A stretch of DNA of 29,457 nt from positions 1-29,457 of the IMG/VR virus record IMGVR_UViG_3300042475_004778, one strand, 5' to 3'. The notes under the pieces are model-generated. The model ran no database searches. It saw nothing but the letters and a program-made list of their open reading frames with translations, and was not told where the DNA came from. This document shows positions 1 through 5,346 of the stretch, piece after piece. The number at the start of each line of letters is the position of its first letter. Position 1 is the stretch's first letter. Source of the DNA: a virus. A program made the position numbers and the translations under genes.

Positions 1-2
1 TT

Positions 3-551
3 CTTAATAAAAACTGGCAAGCGGTAGGTATCAAGTCCCCTGCTGATACCTTTGCTATGTTAATGACTGATACAGCTACCGGTCTTGACATTAGAGGTCT
101 TGATTATATGGTCCCTCTTCGCTGGAATGAATGGCTCGATTTACCCATTGAAGAAGATGACCTATATGTACAAACTATAAATAGAAAAATTAAAATACCT
201 AAAGTAATAATTTTATCTAAGTTTGATAGAGTACCGAAAAAACGCCCGAGGTTCTCTCAAAAAAATATTTGGATCAGAGATAACTTTACCTGTCAATATA
301 CCGGCAAAAAACTTCGTCCAGGTGAAGGTAATATTGATCACGTTGTCCCAAAATCTCGAGGTGGATCAACAGCTTGGGAAAATTGTGTATTGGCTTGTAA
401 ACAAGTTAATGCCAAAAAAGCTGATGCGACACCAGAAGAGGCTGGGCTTAAGCTGTTAAAAACACCTGAACCTCCTAAGGAACTACCTGTGTTTCACTAT
501 ATTACAAATAAACACAATATTAAAGAGTGGGAAATATTTCTTAAAAACTAA
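3..551 (+). CDS. HNH endonuclease, 5' end cut by window edge
   Basis: The reading frame is open from base 3, so the gene starts before the window; the ATG at 57 is probably internal. The visible part reads about 183 codons. The HNH nuclease core lies in the middle: a CQYTG stretch, then an IDHVVPKSRGG segment with the catalytic His, then ENCVLAC and a final His/Asn region. HNH enzymes cut DNA using one metal ion in a beta-beta-alpha fold. The upstream part (LNKNWQAVGIKSP and following) resembles a bacterial chromosomal HNH family rather than an intron-borne one; this is from memory. It could be a homing-type gene or a captured host gene. A promoter for the next gene follows its stop directly. 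Confidence 0.8.
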   Translation, partial: LNKNWQAVGIKSPADTFAMLMTDTATGLDIRGLDYMVPLRWNEWLDLPIEEDDLYVQTINRKIKIPKVIILSKFDRVPKKRPRFSQKNIWIRDNFTCQYTGKKLRPGEGNIDHVVPKSRGGSTAWENCVLACKQVNAKKADATPEEAGLKLLKTPEPPKELPVFHYITNKHNIKEWEIFLKN

Positions 552-578
552 TTGCATTCCTTATCATTTTGATATAAT
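552..578 (+). promoter_or_regulatory. sigma70-type promoter for the outer-membrane protein gene
   Basis: A TTGCAT box at 552-557 and a perfect TATAAT at 573-578 are separated by 15 bases, slightly short. Transcription would begin near 585, downstream of the ATG at 581, which favours the ATG at 590 as the real start and gives an almost leaderless message. Confidence 0.55.
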
Positions 579-589
579 ATATGACGTTT

Positions 590-1111
590 ATGAAGAAATA
601 CATTCTATCATTAGTCGGTGTTTTGGCCTTGGCTGCTACAGCTACTGCCGGAACAGATAACAAAGTCTCGAAAGAAGTCATCGATACTTGCAAGTTTCGT
701 GACAGTGAGCTTCAAGTTGATGCTTTCGGTCTCGGTGCTTTCTACCAGGGCGGACGCCCTGGTTGGGGTGGCGGTCTTGGAGTAAACTACTTCTTCGCTA
801 AGTACTTCGGTCTTGGCGTTGAGCAAGACCTTTTTGGTCGTAACGACAACGGTTCCAGTTCATATACTGAATGGGGAACTTTTGGTAATGCTTTTTTGCG
901 CTATCCAATTTGTTCTTGGAACCTCGCACCATACGCTGTTGTTGGTGGTGGTGTAATTTACGGCAAAAAGACAGTCGGTGGCGGAACCGTCGGCGCAGGT
1001 CTTGAGTATCGCTTTACTGATAATATTGCTCTCTTTGGAGATGCTCGTTGGCTCTATACTGAAGACAACAGTGCAGTTATGGCTCGCACTGGTTTGAAGT
1101 TTGCCTTTTAA
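590..1111 (+). CDS. Outer-membrane beta-barrel protein
   Basis: A 173-residue protein with a clear N-terminal signal peptide: MKK, a hydrophobic core, then a small-residue cleavage region ATATAG. The rest is rich in alternating aromatic and glycine residues, as in small eight-stranded OmpA/OmpX-like barrels, and ends in a C-terminal Phe (LKFAF), the usual signal for insertion by the BAM machinery. An in-frame ATG at 581 exists, but it lies only two bases after the predicted -10 box and would add three residues before the signal peptide. A phage-encoded outer-membrane protein could alter the infected cell surface, for example to block superinfection; that role is inference. Its GC-richer codon use compared with neighbours suggests acquisition from a host. 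It implies a Gram-negative host. Confidence 0.8.
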   Translation: MKKYILSLVGVLALAATATAGTDNKVSKEVIDTCKFRDSELQVDAFGLGAFYQGGRPGWGGGLGVNYFFAKYFGLGVEQDLFGRNDNGSSSYTEWGTFGNAFLRYPICSWNLAPYAVVGGGVIYGKKTVGGGTVGAGLEYRFTDNIALFGDARWLYTEDNSAVMARTGLKFAF

Positions 1112-1122
1112 TCTAAACTCTG

Positions 1123-1130
1123 ATTAAATA
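1123..1130 (+). promoter_or_regulatory. Late-type promoter box upstream of structured RNA
   Basis: ATTAAATA matches the TATAAATA-like box found just before many genes here. No convincing long gene follows, so it may drive the structured RNA at 1205-1360 and the tRNAs after it. Confidence 0.35.
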
Positions 1131-1204
1131 ATAATACATTCAATGAATCATACAATTACAAGCTCAGACGCAGGATGTTCAGCCTTTTGGCCACGAACAA
1201 CCGG

Positions 1205-1360
1205 CACCATCTAAGCGGGTATTGTAAAGATTCTACTTGCAAAACCCGCTGATCCCAATAAAATGGGCAGCGGGTTTAAAGTTATAAAGGTTTCGTAGGA
1301 GGTGAACCTGAATCACCGAAACAGCCACCGTGAATCCGTGGGTACAGAAATGTAGAGGTG
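1205..1360 (+). ncRNA. Candidate structured RNA upstream of the first tRNA
   Basis: No convincing ORF lies between 1112 and 1376, but several stable helices do. A hairpin pairs 1242-1251 with 1268-1277 (ten pairs), capped by CCCA/TGGG (1254-1257/1264-1267) and the loop ATAAAA. An alternative helix pairs AGCGGGT at 1214-1220 with ACCCGCT at 1244-1250, so the two are mutually exclusive. Further on, GTTTC/GAAAC (1290-1294/1318-1322) encloses GGTGA/TCACC (1301-1305/1313-1317), followed by CCAC/GTGG (1325-1328/1338-1341) and TACA-gaaa-TGTA (1343-1354). I do not recognise the family. It may be a stable phage RNA like those known in the T4 tRNA cluster, or the processed leader of the tRNA transcript. 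Confidence 0.45.
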
Positions 1361-1376
1361 TAGGTTCATAAAAAGC

Positions 1377-1448
1377 GCGGGCGTAGCATAATGGTAATGC
1401 ACTTCGTTGCCAACGAAGATACTGTCGGTTCGAGCCCGATCGCCCGCT
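1377..1448 (+). tRNA. tRNA-Gly(GCC)
   Basis: Acceptor GCGGGCG pairs with CGCCCGC (1441-1447). The anticodon stem CTTCG/CGAAG holds the loop TTGCCAA, anticodon GCC. The D-loop has GG and the T-loop is TTCGAGC. No CCA is encoded. Confidence 0.95.
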
Positions 1449-1460
1449 TTTTAATTTCAT

Positions 1461-1531
1461 GCCTGGTTAGTTTAATGGTAAAACGGTTGATTTGTAATCA
1501 TCTGACGTCAGTTCGATTCTGTCACTGGGCT
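1461..1531 (+). tRNA. tRNA-Thr(TGT)
   Basis: Acceptor GCCTGGT pairs with ACTGGGC with two wobbles. The anticodon loop is TTTGTAA, anticodon TGT; the stem has one T-T mismatch. The T-loop TTCGATT is canonical. Confidence 0.9.
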
Positions 1532-1540
1532 CATTTTTAT

Positions 1541-1615
1541 GCATCGAAAGCTAAACGGCTAGGCAATGGTCTGCAAAACCATTATTAGACAGTTCGACTC
1601 TGTCTCGATGCTCCA
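1541..1615 (+). tRNA. tRNA-Cys(GCA)
   Basis: Acceptor GCATCGA pairs with TCGATGC (1605-1611). The anticodon stem ATGGT/ACCAT holds CTGCAAA, anticodon GCA. The T-loop TTCGACT is canonical and CCA is encoded (1613-1615). Confidence 0.95.
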
Positions 1616-1620
1616 TTTAA

Positions 1621-1957
1621 ACGGACCTGGCTGCAGCAAATAAACCAGGTCCAGGTAAGATAGTCGTTGCCTGTTAGTGTGTTAGGGCTACTTACTGTCG
1701 CTGGACGAGTTAGGCTGCGTAAAGCATTGACTCCAAGCATTTAGATTAACACAGGCTAGACGGATGATTCCGGGCTCCATGCCCGGTCTCGTTGAAGAAG
1801 AGACAATTTCCGGAACAAAACTCATCACATACTAAATATTTCAGTAGACTCGCGAAGCCTCTTAACAATGCTCACTAGGCGGGTGCTCGGGCGTGATAAC
1901 AAAACCAGTACACATTAAGATGGGACGCCTTCGGTTTCTGGTACAAAAACACGCCCT
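1621..1957 (+). ncRNA. Candidate large structured RNA between tRNA-Cys and tRNA-like Ile
   Basis: This 340-base stretch has no credible ORF; the minus-strand frame at 1862-2140 only reads through RNA genes. It contains several strong helices: GGACCTGG/CCAGGTCC (1623-1630/1645-1652), a longer-range GCCTGT/ACAGGC (1669-1674/1751-1756), CCGGGC/GCCCGG with loop TCCAT (1770-1786), GTCTC/GAGAC (1786-1790/1800-1804), TTCCGG near 1768 with CCGGAA near 1812, and GGGCGTG/CACGCCC (1889-1895/1950-1956) enclosing ACCAG/CTGGT. It lies among tRNAs like the large phage RNAs GOLLD or the T4 stable RNAs, but I cannot assign it to a known family. I saw no tmRNA tag, tmRNA ends or RNase P core motifs. Confidence 0.5.
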
Positions 1958-1959
1958 CT

Positions 1960-2033
1960 CCCTCCTTAGTATAGTAGCATTACAATCGGTTGATAGCCGA
2001 TAGAACAAGGGGCAGTACCTTGAGGAGGGACCA
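1960..2033 (+). tRNA. tRNA-Ile(GAT)-like with remodelled elbow
   Basis: The cloverleaf closes: acceptor CCCTCCT (1960-1966)/AGGAGGG (2023-2029), T8, D-stem GTAT/TTAC with a T-T mismatch, anticodon stem ATCGG/CCGAT with loop TTGATAG (anticodon GAT, T33 present), T-stem CAAGG/CCTTG, A73, and an encoded CCA. The loops are abnormal. The D-loop is AGTAGCA without GG, the variable loop has four bases, and the T-loop is GGCAGTA instead of TTCRANY. The same pattern recurs in Gly(TCC) and Lys(TTT) here. A normal Ile(GAT) exists at 3974, so this could be a specialised or decoy tRNA. Confidence 0.7.
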
Positions 2034-2040
2034 TTTTTTA

Positions 2041-2114
2041 CGGGATGTCGCCTAGTGGCTATGGCGCTGGTTTTGGGTACCAGTTTACCGGAGGTTCGAG
2101 TCCTCTCATCCCGA
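2041..2114 (+). tRNA. tRNA-Pro(TGG), first copy
   Basis: Acceptor CGGGATG/CATCCCG; anticodon stem CTGGT/ACCAG with loop TTTGGGT, anticodon TGG; T-loop TTCGAGT. A second Pro(TGG) of different sequence lies at 18730. Each copy neighbours a GIY-YIG gene. Confidence 0.95.
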
Positions 2115-2145
2115 TACTTTAAATGTGTAATAGTTAGCATGATAG

Positions 2146-2153
2146 ATTAAATA
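2146..2153 (+). promoter_or_regulatory. Late-type promoter of the GIY-YIG gene
   Basis: ATTAAATA ends exactly five bases before the ATG at 2159. In T4 late promoters transcription starts about six bases after this box, so the ATG would be at or next to +1. No Shine-Dalgarno sequence is visible. Confidence 0.55.
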
Positions 2154-2158
2154 AATAT

Positions 2159-2854
2159 ATGATTTATTATTTGTACGAAATTAAAAATAATATTAATGGT
2201 AAAATTTATATAGGCGCTCATGAATCTAAAAATGTAAATGATAGTTATATGGGATCTGGCAACCTTATTAAAAGAGCTTTGCAAAAATACGGTAAAGAAA
2301 ATTTCACTAAAACAATTTTAGAGTTCTTTAATACTAAAGAAGAAATGTATGCAAAAGAAGCAAAAATTATAACTAAAGAATTTATTGATAGAAACGATGT
2401 ATATAATATATCAATGGGAGGTTTAGGTGGATCAATGAAACAAAATCAAAAACCTTTTAGACAGAAACATTCTGAAAAGACAAAAGCTCTTTTATCAAAG
2501 AATTCTGCTTTTAGGAAAATAACCAAAGAAAAAAGACTTGAAATGAAAACTACTCATTGGTCAAAAACAAGACCTGAAGAGCAAAAAGAACATGCAAAAT
2601 ACGCAGGTAAATGTCGTTGGAAAAAAGACTCTAATAGAACAATAGAACATTTAGAAGGAACAAAACATAAAATATCTCAAACTCTTAAAAAACGAAATTT
2701 ACTATTAAAAGAACAAGGTATACAACACCCTAACATTGGTTTAATTAGACAAAAAACTACTTGCCCGATATGTAAGAAACAAGGAGCAGCAAATGTAATG
2801 AATCGTTGGCATTTTAATAACTGTAAACAAATATCCAGTGTGGATATAGCTTAA
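2159..2854 (+). CDS. GIY-YIG homing endonuclease (Seg-like), copy 1
   Basis: A 231-residue protein. The N-terminal GIY-YIG nuclease domain shows YLYEIKN and KIYIGAH near residues 4-20, then a YMGSGNLIKRALQKYG region and a catalytic Glu in KEAKI. The middle is basic, with NUMOD-like DNA-binding repeats (KHSEKTKALLS, KHKISQTLK), and the C-terminus carries a CPIC...H...C zinc-finger-like element. Such enzymes nick or cut a specific site and spread their own gene. The last eight codons and the TAA stop lie inside the downstream tRNA-His gene (15-base overlap). A paralogue with the same architecture is at 18077-18739. Confidence 0.9.
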   Translation: MIYYLYEIKNNINGKIYIGAHESKNVNDSYMGSGNLIKRALQKYGKENFTKTILEFFNTKEEMYAKEAKIITKEFIDRNDVYNISMGGLGGSMKQNQKPFRQKHSEKTKALLSKNSAFRKITKEKRLEMKTTHWSKTRPEEQKEHAKYAGKCRWKKDSNRTIEHLEGTKHKISQTLKKRNLLLKEQGIQHPNIGLIRQKTTCPICKKQGAANVMNRWHFNNCKQISSVDIA

Positions 2855-2910
2855 TGGTAAAGCCAAAGATTGTGGATCTTTCGATCTGGGTTCAATTCTC
2901 AGTATCCACC
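2840..2910 (+). tRNA. tRNA-His(GTG)
   Basis: Acceptor GTGGATA/TATCCAC with C73 as usual for His; anticodon stem AAAGA/TCTTT with loop TTGTGGA, anticodon GTG; T-loop TTCAATT. Its first 15 bases also encode the end of the upstream endonuclease. The base before the acceptor is T, so G-1 would have to be added after transcription. Confidence 0.95.
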
Positions 2911-2935
2911 CTTGATATTTGAAATAGTTATTTTT

Positions 2936-3005
2936 GGGCTAATCTTGTGAATGGAGCCGACATTCTTTTTCTAGGGACCCCTCTAGGAAGAGTTAAGATT
3001 AATCC
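2936..3005 (+). ncRNA. Candidate three-way-junction small RNA
   Basis: Between tRNA-His and tRNA-Ala there is no ORF. A closing helix TAATCTT/AAGATTA (2940-2946/2995-3001) encloses two hairpins: GAATG/CATTC with a seven-base loop (2949-2965), and a ten-pair stem CTTTTTCTAG/CTAGGAAGAG (2965-2974/2983-2992). A terminator follows directly. This is the layout of an independent small stable RNA; T4 encodes two such RNAs of unknown function in its tRNA cluster. I do not recognise the family. Confidence 0.5.
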
Positions 3006-3036
3006 TGAGACGTCGCGGGTAAACGTCTCAATTTTT
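3006..3036 (+). terminator. Rho-independent terminator within the tRNA cluster
   Basis: TGAGACGT (3006-3013) pairs perfectly with ACGTCTCA (3023-3030), followed by A and five T. It would end the transcript carrying the small RNA just before tRNA-Ala. Confidence 0.8.
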
Positions 3037-3037
3037 C

Positions 3038-3108
3038 GGGGAATTAGTTAAGTGGTATAACTCCTGATTTGCATTCAGGTGTCACCAGTTCGACTCTGGT
3101 ATTCTCCA
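3038..3108 (+). tRNA. tRNA-Ala(TGC)
   Basis: Acceptor GGGGAAT/ATTCTCC, A73; anticodon stem CCTGA/TCAGG with loop TTTGCAT, anticodon TGC; T-loop TTCGACT. Confidence 0.95.
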
Positions 3109-3115
3109 AACTTTA

Positions 3116-3197
3116 GCTCTAGTGGCGAAATTGGCAGACGCGACAGACTTAGGATCTGTTGCCGCGAGGCATGGGGGTTCGAGTCCCTCCTGGAGCA
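3116..3197 (+). tRNA. tRNA-Leu(TAG)
   Basis: Acceptor GCTCTAG/CTGGAGC, A73; anticodon stem ACAGA/TCTGT with loop CTTAGGA, anticodon TAG; long class II variable arm; T-loop TTCGAGT. Confidence 0.95.
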
Positions 3198-3205
3198 TAT
3201 TTTTA

Positions 3206-3290
3206 GGAGCGGTGGCTGAGCGGTCTAAAGCGGTCGATTACTAATCGACTGAACAGTAATGTTCCGTGGGTTCGAATCCTACTCGCTCCG
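3206..3290 (+). tRNA. tRNA-Ser(ACT), unusual A34
   Basis: Acceptor GGAGCGG/TCGCTCC, G73; anticodon stem GTCGA/TCGAC with loop TTACTAA. The variable arm GAAC/GTTC marks it as class II serine. The loop equals the usual Ser(GCT) loop except G34 to A, giving anticodon ACT. A34 is rare in bacteria outside Arg(ACG). Confidence 0.9.
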
Positions 3291-3307
3291 TTCTTTAAAA
3301 TTTTTAT

Positions 3308-3398
3308 GGGTAGATGGCAGAGTCCGGTTTATTGCAGTACTCTTGAAAAGTACCGAGGTGAAATTCCTCCGTGGGTTCGAATCCTACTCTACCCGCCA
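3308..3398 (+). tRNA. tRNA-Ser(TGA)
   Basis: Acceptor GGGTAGA/TCTACCC, G73, encoded CCA; anticodon stem GTACT/AGTAC with loop CTTGAAA, anticodon TGA; class II variable arm with GAGG/CCTC. Confidence 0.95.
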
Positions 3399-3402
3399 TT
3401 TT

Positions 3403-3410
3403 GATAAATA
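3403..3410 (+). promoter_or_regulatory. Late-type promoter of the DUF5661 gene
   Basis: GATAAATA, then ACTAT, then the ATG at 3416: five-base spacing. It closely resembles the T4 late consensus TATAAATACTATT. Confidence 0.6.
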
Positions 3411-3415
3411 ACTAT

Positions 3416-3646
3416 ATGACATTTAAACAATACTTTACGGAACAAAATTTATCTAAAGGTATGTCTTTAGAAGATATTGCTAAAAAGCATAATGTAGAAA
3501 TTTCTGAACTACAAAAAGAACTTGAAAAAGGTTCCAAAGTTGAGCACGAGCATACTAATTCAGAAGAACATGCTAAAAGAGTAGCTATGGATCATTTAGT
3601 AGAAGATCCAAAATATTACACAAAACTTTCTAAAGCCGGTCTTTAA
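3416..3646 (+). CDS. DUF5661 family protein with capsid-targeting-like leader
   Basis: A 76-residue protein. The ATG at 3416 is chosen because an upstream in-frame start lies inside tRNA-Ser and a promoter box sits just before 3416. Residues about 17-76 match the DUF5661 pattern as I remember it: a short helix-turn-helix-like start (SLEDIAKKHNVEISELQKEL), then VEHEHT, then MDHLVEDPKYYTKL. The function of this family is unknown. The first residues (MTFKQYFTEQ) resemble the N-terminal peptides of T4 internal head proteins that target proteins to the capsid, so it could be packaged; that is inference. It sits between two tRNA genes, the stop being one base before tRNA-Met. Confidence 0.85.
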   Translation: MTFKQYFTEQNLSKGMSLEDIAKKHNVEISELQKELEKGSKVEHEHTNSEEHAKRVAMDHLVEDPKYYTKLSKAGL

Positions 3647-3647
3647 T

Positions 3648-3721
3648 TGCAGAGTCGACAAGCGGTCTAAGTCACTGCGCTCATAACGCAGCATTCGTGG
3701 GTTCAAATCCCGCCTCTGCTA
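3648..3721 (+). tRNA. tRNA-Met(CAT), initiator-like
   Basis: Positions 1-7 TGCAGAG face CTCTGCT, so the 1-72 pair is a T-T mismatch while the other six pair. The D-stem GAC/GTC gives A11-T24, the bacterial initiator signature. The anticodon stem CTGCG/CGCAG has three GC pairs next to loop CTCATAA, although not the usual GGG/CCC. The T-loop is TTCAAAT. These features favour an initiator tRNA over elongator Met or Ile2. Confidence 0.85.
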
Positions 3722-3728
3722 TTTTTTT

Positions 3729-3812
3729 ATGTCCGCTCACAAGTGGGATTGTAGACGGTCTCCAAAACCGTTGTCGTTTGACTAAGGGGTTCGATTCCTC
3801 ACGGGCATGCCA
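3729..3812 (+). tRNA. tRNA-Trp(CCA) with extra variable arm
   Basis: Acceptor ATGTCCG/CGGGCAT, G73 and encoded CCA; anticodon stem ACGGT/ACCGT with loop CTCCAAA, anticodon CCA. After the anticodon arm there are 13 bases including GTC-gttt-GAC, a small variable-arm hairpin not expected in Trp tRNA. Position 8 is C and the D-stem (ACAA/TTGT) is shifted. The T-loop TTCGATT is normal. Confidence 0.8.
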
Positions 3813-3816
3813 TTTT

Positions 3817-3890
3817 GCGGTGGTAGTATAATAGTAGTACAGTAGTCTTCCAAACTTCGGGCCTCGGAGCGTAACCGTGTCACCGCACCA
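3817..3890 (+). tRNA. tRNA-Gly(TCC) with remodelled elbow
   Basis: Acceptor GCGGTGG/TCACCGC, A73 and encoded CCA; anticodon loop CTTCCAA, anticodon TCC, stem with one T-T mismatch. The D-loop is AATAGTA (no GG), the variable loop has four bases, and the T-loop is AGCGTAA (3868-3874) in a CTCGG/CCGTG stem. It shares this with the tRNAs at 1960 and 19269. Confidence 0.8.
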
Positions 3891-3894
3891 CTTT

Positions 3895-3968
3895 GGAGCC
3901 GTAGCTCAATTGGTCAGAGCACCGCCCTGTCACGGCGGGGGTTGCGAGTTCGAGCCTCGTCGACTCCG
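3895..3968 (+). tRNA. tRNA-Asp(GTC)
   Basis: Acceptor GGAGCCG/CGACTCC with one C-A mismatch, G73; anticodon stem CCGCC/GGCGG with loop CTGTCAC, anticodon GTC; T-loop TTCGAGC. Confidence 0.95.
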
Positions 3969-3973
3969 TATTC

Positions 3974-4047
3974 AGAGGTGTAGCTCAATTGGTCAGAGCA
4001 CCACATTGATAATGTGGGGGTTGTTGGTTCAAGTCCAACCATCTCTA
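3974..4047 (+). tRNA. tRNA-Ile(GAT), canonical
   Basis: Acceptor AGAGGTG/CATCTCT, A73; anticodon stem CCACA/TGTGG with loop TTGATAA, anticodon GAT; T-loop TTCAAGT; D-loop with GG. It is the normal counterpart of the odd Ile(GAT) at 1960. Confidence 0.95.
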
Positions 4048-4052
4048 TTTCT

Positions 4053-4125
4053 GGATCCTTAGTGAAATGGACTATCACTTAACGCTACGGACGTTACATT
4101 CTAGGTTCGAATCCTGGAGGATCCA
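4053..4125 (+). tRNA. tRNA-Arg(ACG)
   Basis: Acceptor GGATCCT/AGGATCC, A73; anticodon stem TAACG/CGTTA with loop CTACGGA, anticodon ACG, the usual substrate of TadA; T-loop TTCGAAT. Confidence 0.95.
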
Positions 4126-4132
4126 TTAAATA
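4125..4132 (+). promoter_or_regulatory. Late-type promoter of the 4138 gene
   Basis: ATTAAATA then five bases, then ATG at 4138. The first base overlaps the last base of tRNA-Arg. Confidence 0.5.
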
Positions 4133-4137
4133 ACTTT

Positions 4138-4575
4138 ATGAAATGGTTACCTGTATTTTTATTGGTAACTTGTTTCTTTCTTTTTTGGCCGAGTTACAAG
4201 ATTGTAGAAAATTCTCACGAACTAAAAATATTACCAGACGGCTGTGTTGTATATTCTCTGCACCATAAAATGGCTATGGAAGCTAACGAGATGCTTATGC
4301 CTTACCTCTGGTCAAGAGTTTTAGCAATTCATTTTTATGGTAAGGTAGGTCATGCAGTAAATGTATTTGTTTATAAAAATAATACTTTTGTATATGATCC
4401 GGGTTTAGGGACCTACCCCATTTACGAAAGACCCATTTATGATCCGTTACAACTCGCTGAAATAATGTATCCTGATACACCTATCAGAAAAGCAAATTTT
4501 TTAGAACCTACAATGCTCTTACAACATCAAACAGAATCCTTGCAAGTTGATACAAGTGCATTTAAAATTAGGTAA
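4138..4575 (+). CDS. Secreted or membrane-anchored Cys/His/Asp hydrolase-like protein
   Basis: A 145-residue protein with an N-terminal hydrophobic segment (residues about 4-17) that is a signal peptide or membrane anchor. The rest shows the order Cys36 (DGCVVYS), His72 (GHAVNVFVY) and Asp87 (FVYDPG), as in the transglutaminase/papain-like fold, where Cys, His and Asp form the catalytic triad. The spacing and the beta-strand following the His fit that fold, but I do not recognise a specific family. The SemiSWEET-like gene starts at the base after its stop, so the two are probably translated together. It would act at or beyond the inner membrane. Confidence 0.65.
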   Translation: MKWLPVFLLVTCFFLFWPSYKIVENSHELKILPDGCVVYSLHHKMAMEANEMLMPYLWSRVLAIHFYGKVGHAVNVFVYKNNTFVYDPGLGTYPIYERPIYDPLQLAEIMYPDTPIRKANFLEPTMLLQHQTESLQVDTSAFKIR

Positions 4576-4842
4576 ATGCAAGAAATTATAAAAGAAGTTG
4601 CCGGAATAACAATGACACTGTGTTTTATGTTTTGCTATATCCCACAGATTGTTAAAATATTTCAGAATAAATCTTCCCGAGATGTTTCTTTAGCTCTTAT
4701 TCTTATGTCTATTGGAGGATATATCTCTGGAATGGTTTATATGTTTTTGGGAACTTTTGGTCTTTGGTGGTTCTTAAATTATTGTGTCGGGCTTATTATG
4801 TGCTCGATTCTTGTATACGCTTGGTTTAAGTATAAAAAATAA
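4576..4842 (+). CDS. SemiSWEET / PQ-loop family membrane transporter
   Basis: An 88-residue protein, the typical length of bacterial SemiSWEETs, with three hydrophobic helices and a PQ motif (residues 23-24, CYIPQIVKIF) in the first helix, followed by a short basic loop (NKSSRDVS). SemiSWEETs dimerise to form a small sugar transporter in the inner membrane. The ATG follows the upstream stop with no spacing, indicating translational coupling. Such transporters are uncommon in phages. Substrate unknown; a PQ-loop protein of another role is possible. Confidence 0.8.
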   Translation: MQEIIKEVAGITMTLCFMFCYIPQIVKIFQNKSSRDVSLALILMSIGGYISGMVYMFLGTFGLWWFLNYCVGLIMCSILVYAWFKYKK

Positions 4843-4869
4843 ACGCGATACTGATAATTGCTGGAATAG

Positions 4870-5286
4870 TTAATGCGTGGTTAGCTTTTTAAGACGATAC
4901 CTTTGATTATACTGAGAGCGTTTAGAGTTCTTTTTATTCCTTCCGCTAAATGTTTCAGTTTGAGAATGGCAGTTAGGGCACAGTAAACGAATATTGTTGG
5001 GGATATTGTTATCAGAATTACCATCTATGTGATCAAGGTGTAAGGATATTGGTTTGTCGTTCCATTCAGTTAAATTACATATTGTACATTTATAACCAAT
5101 TGTTTTTGTTAAAAAACTTTTTAAAGTGTTAGGTTCGCTACATTTATTCTCTTTTATTTTTTTCATTGTAACATTTTTAAAGCGATGCTCTGCTTGGCAT
5201 TTATTATTACAAAATTTGCCTTTTGAACTAGAAGTCTCATAAGTAAAAATAGTATTGCAATATAAACAACTTGATTCTTTTTTCAT
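4870..5286 (-). CDS. HNH endonuclease with N-terminal zinc-binding region
   Basis: A 138-residue protein. The frame extends further upstream, but that part is the antisense of tRNA-Val; the ATG at 5286 (MKKESS) is chosen, with TATAAATA eight bases before it. N-terminal Cys pairs (CLYC, CNNKC) form a likely zinc ribbon. Another CTIC leads into the HNH core LHLDHIDGN, followed by NIRLLCPNCHSQT. This is the pattern of free-standing phage homing-type HNH endonucleases. It runs against the surrounding genes, between the SemiSWEET gene and tRNA-Val, consistent with an independently inserted mobile gene. Confidence 0.9.
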   Translation of the reverse strand: MKKESSCLYCNTIFTYETSSSKGKFCNNKCQAEHRFKNVTMKKIKENKCSEPNTLKSFLTKTIGYKCTICNLTEWNDKPISLHLDHIDGNSDNNIPNNIRLLCPNCHSQTETFSGRNKKNSKRSQYNQRYRLKKLTTH

Positions 5287-5346
5287 AACATTTATATTTA
5301 TACGAGCACATCTTAAAAATGAACAGGTCTGAATAAATAATTTACG

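Noticed and set aside
1143-1214. 23-residue ORF after the outer-membrane protein
   Set aside because: Possible ATG, but no recognisable features, and the end runs into the structured RNA.
1787-1804. Possible tRNA-Phe anticodon arm (loop TTGAAGA) in the structured RNA
   Set aside because: No acceptor stem, D-arm or T-arm of the right size can be drawn around it.
1621-2033. tmRNA or RNase P RNA
   Set aside because: No tag-like ORF ending in Ala-Ala, no tRNA-like ends pairing across the region, and no RNase P core motifs seen.
1862-2140. 92-residue minus-strand ORF
   Set aside because: It runs antisense through the structured RNA, the Ile-like tRNA and tRNA-Pro; composition is not protein-like.
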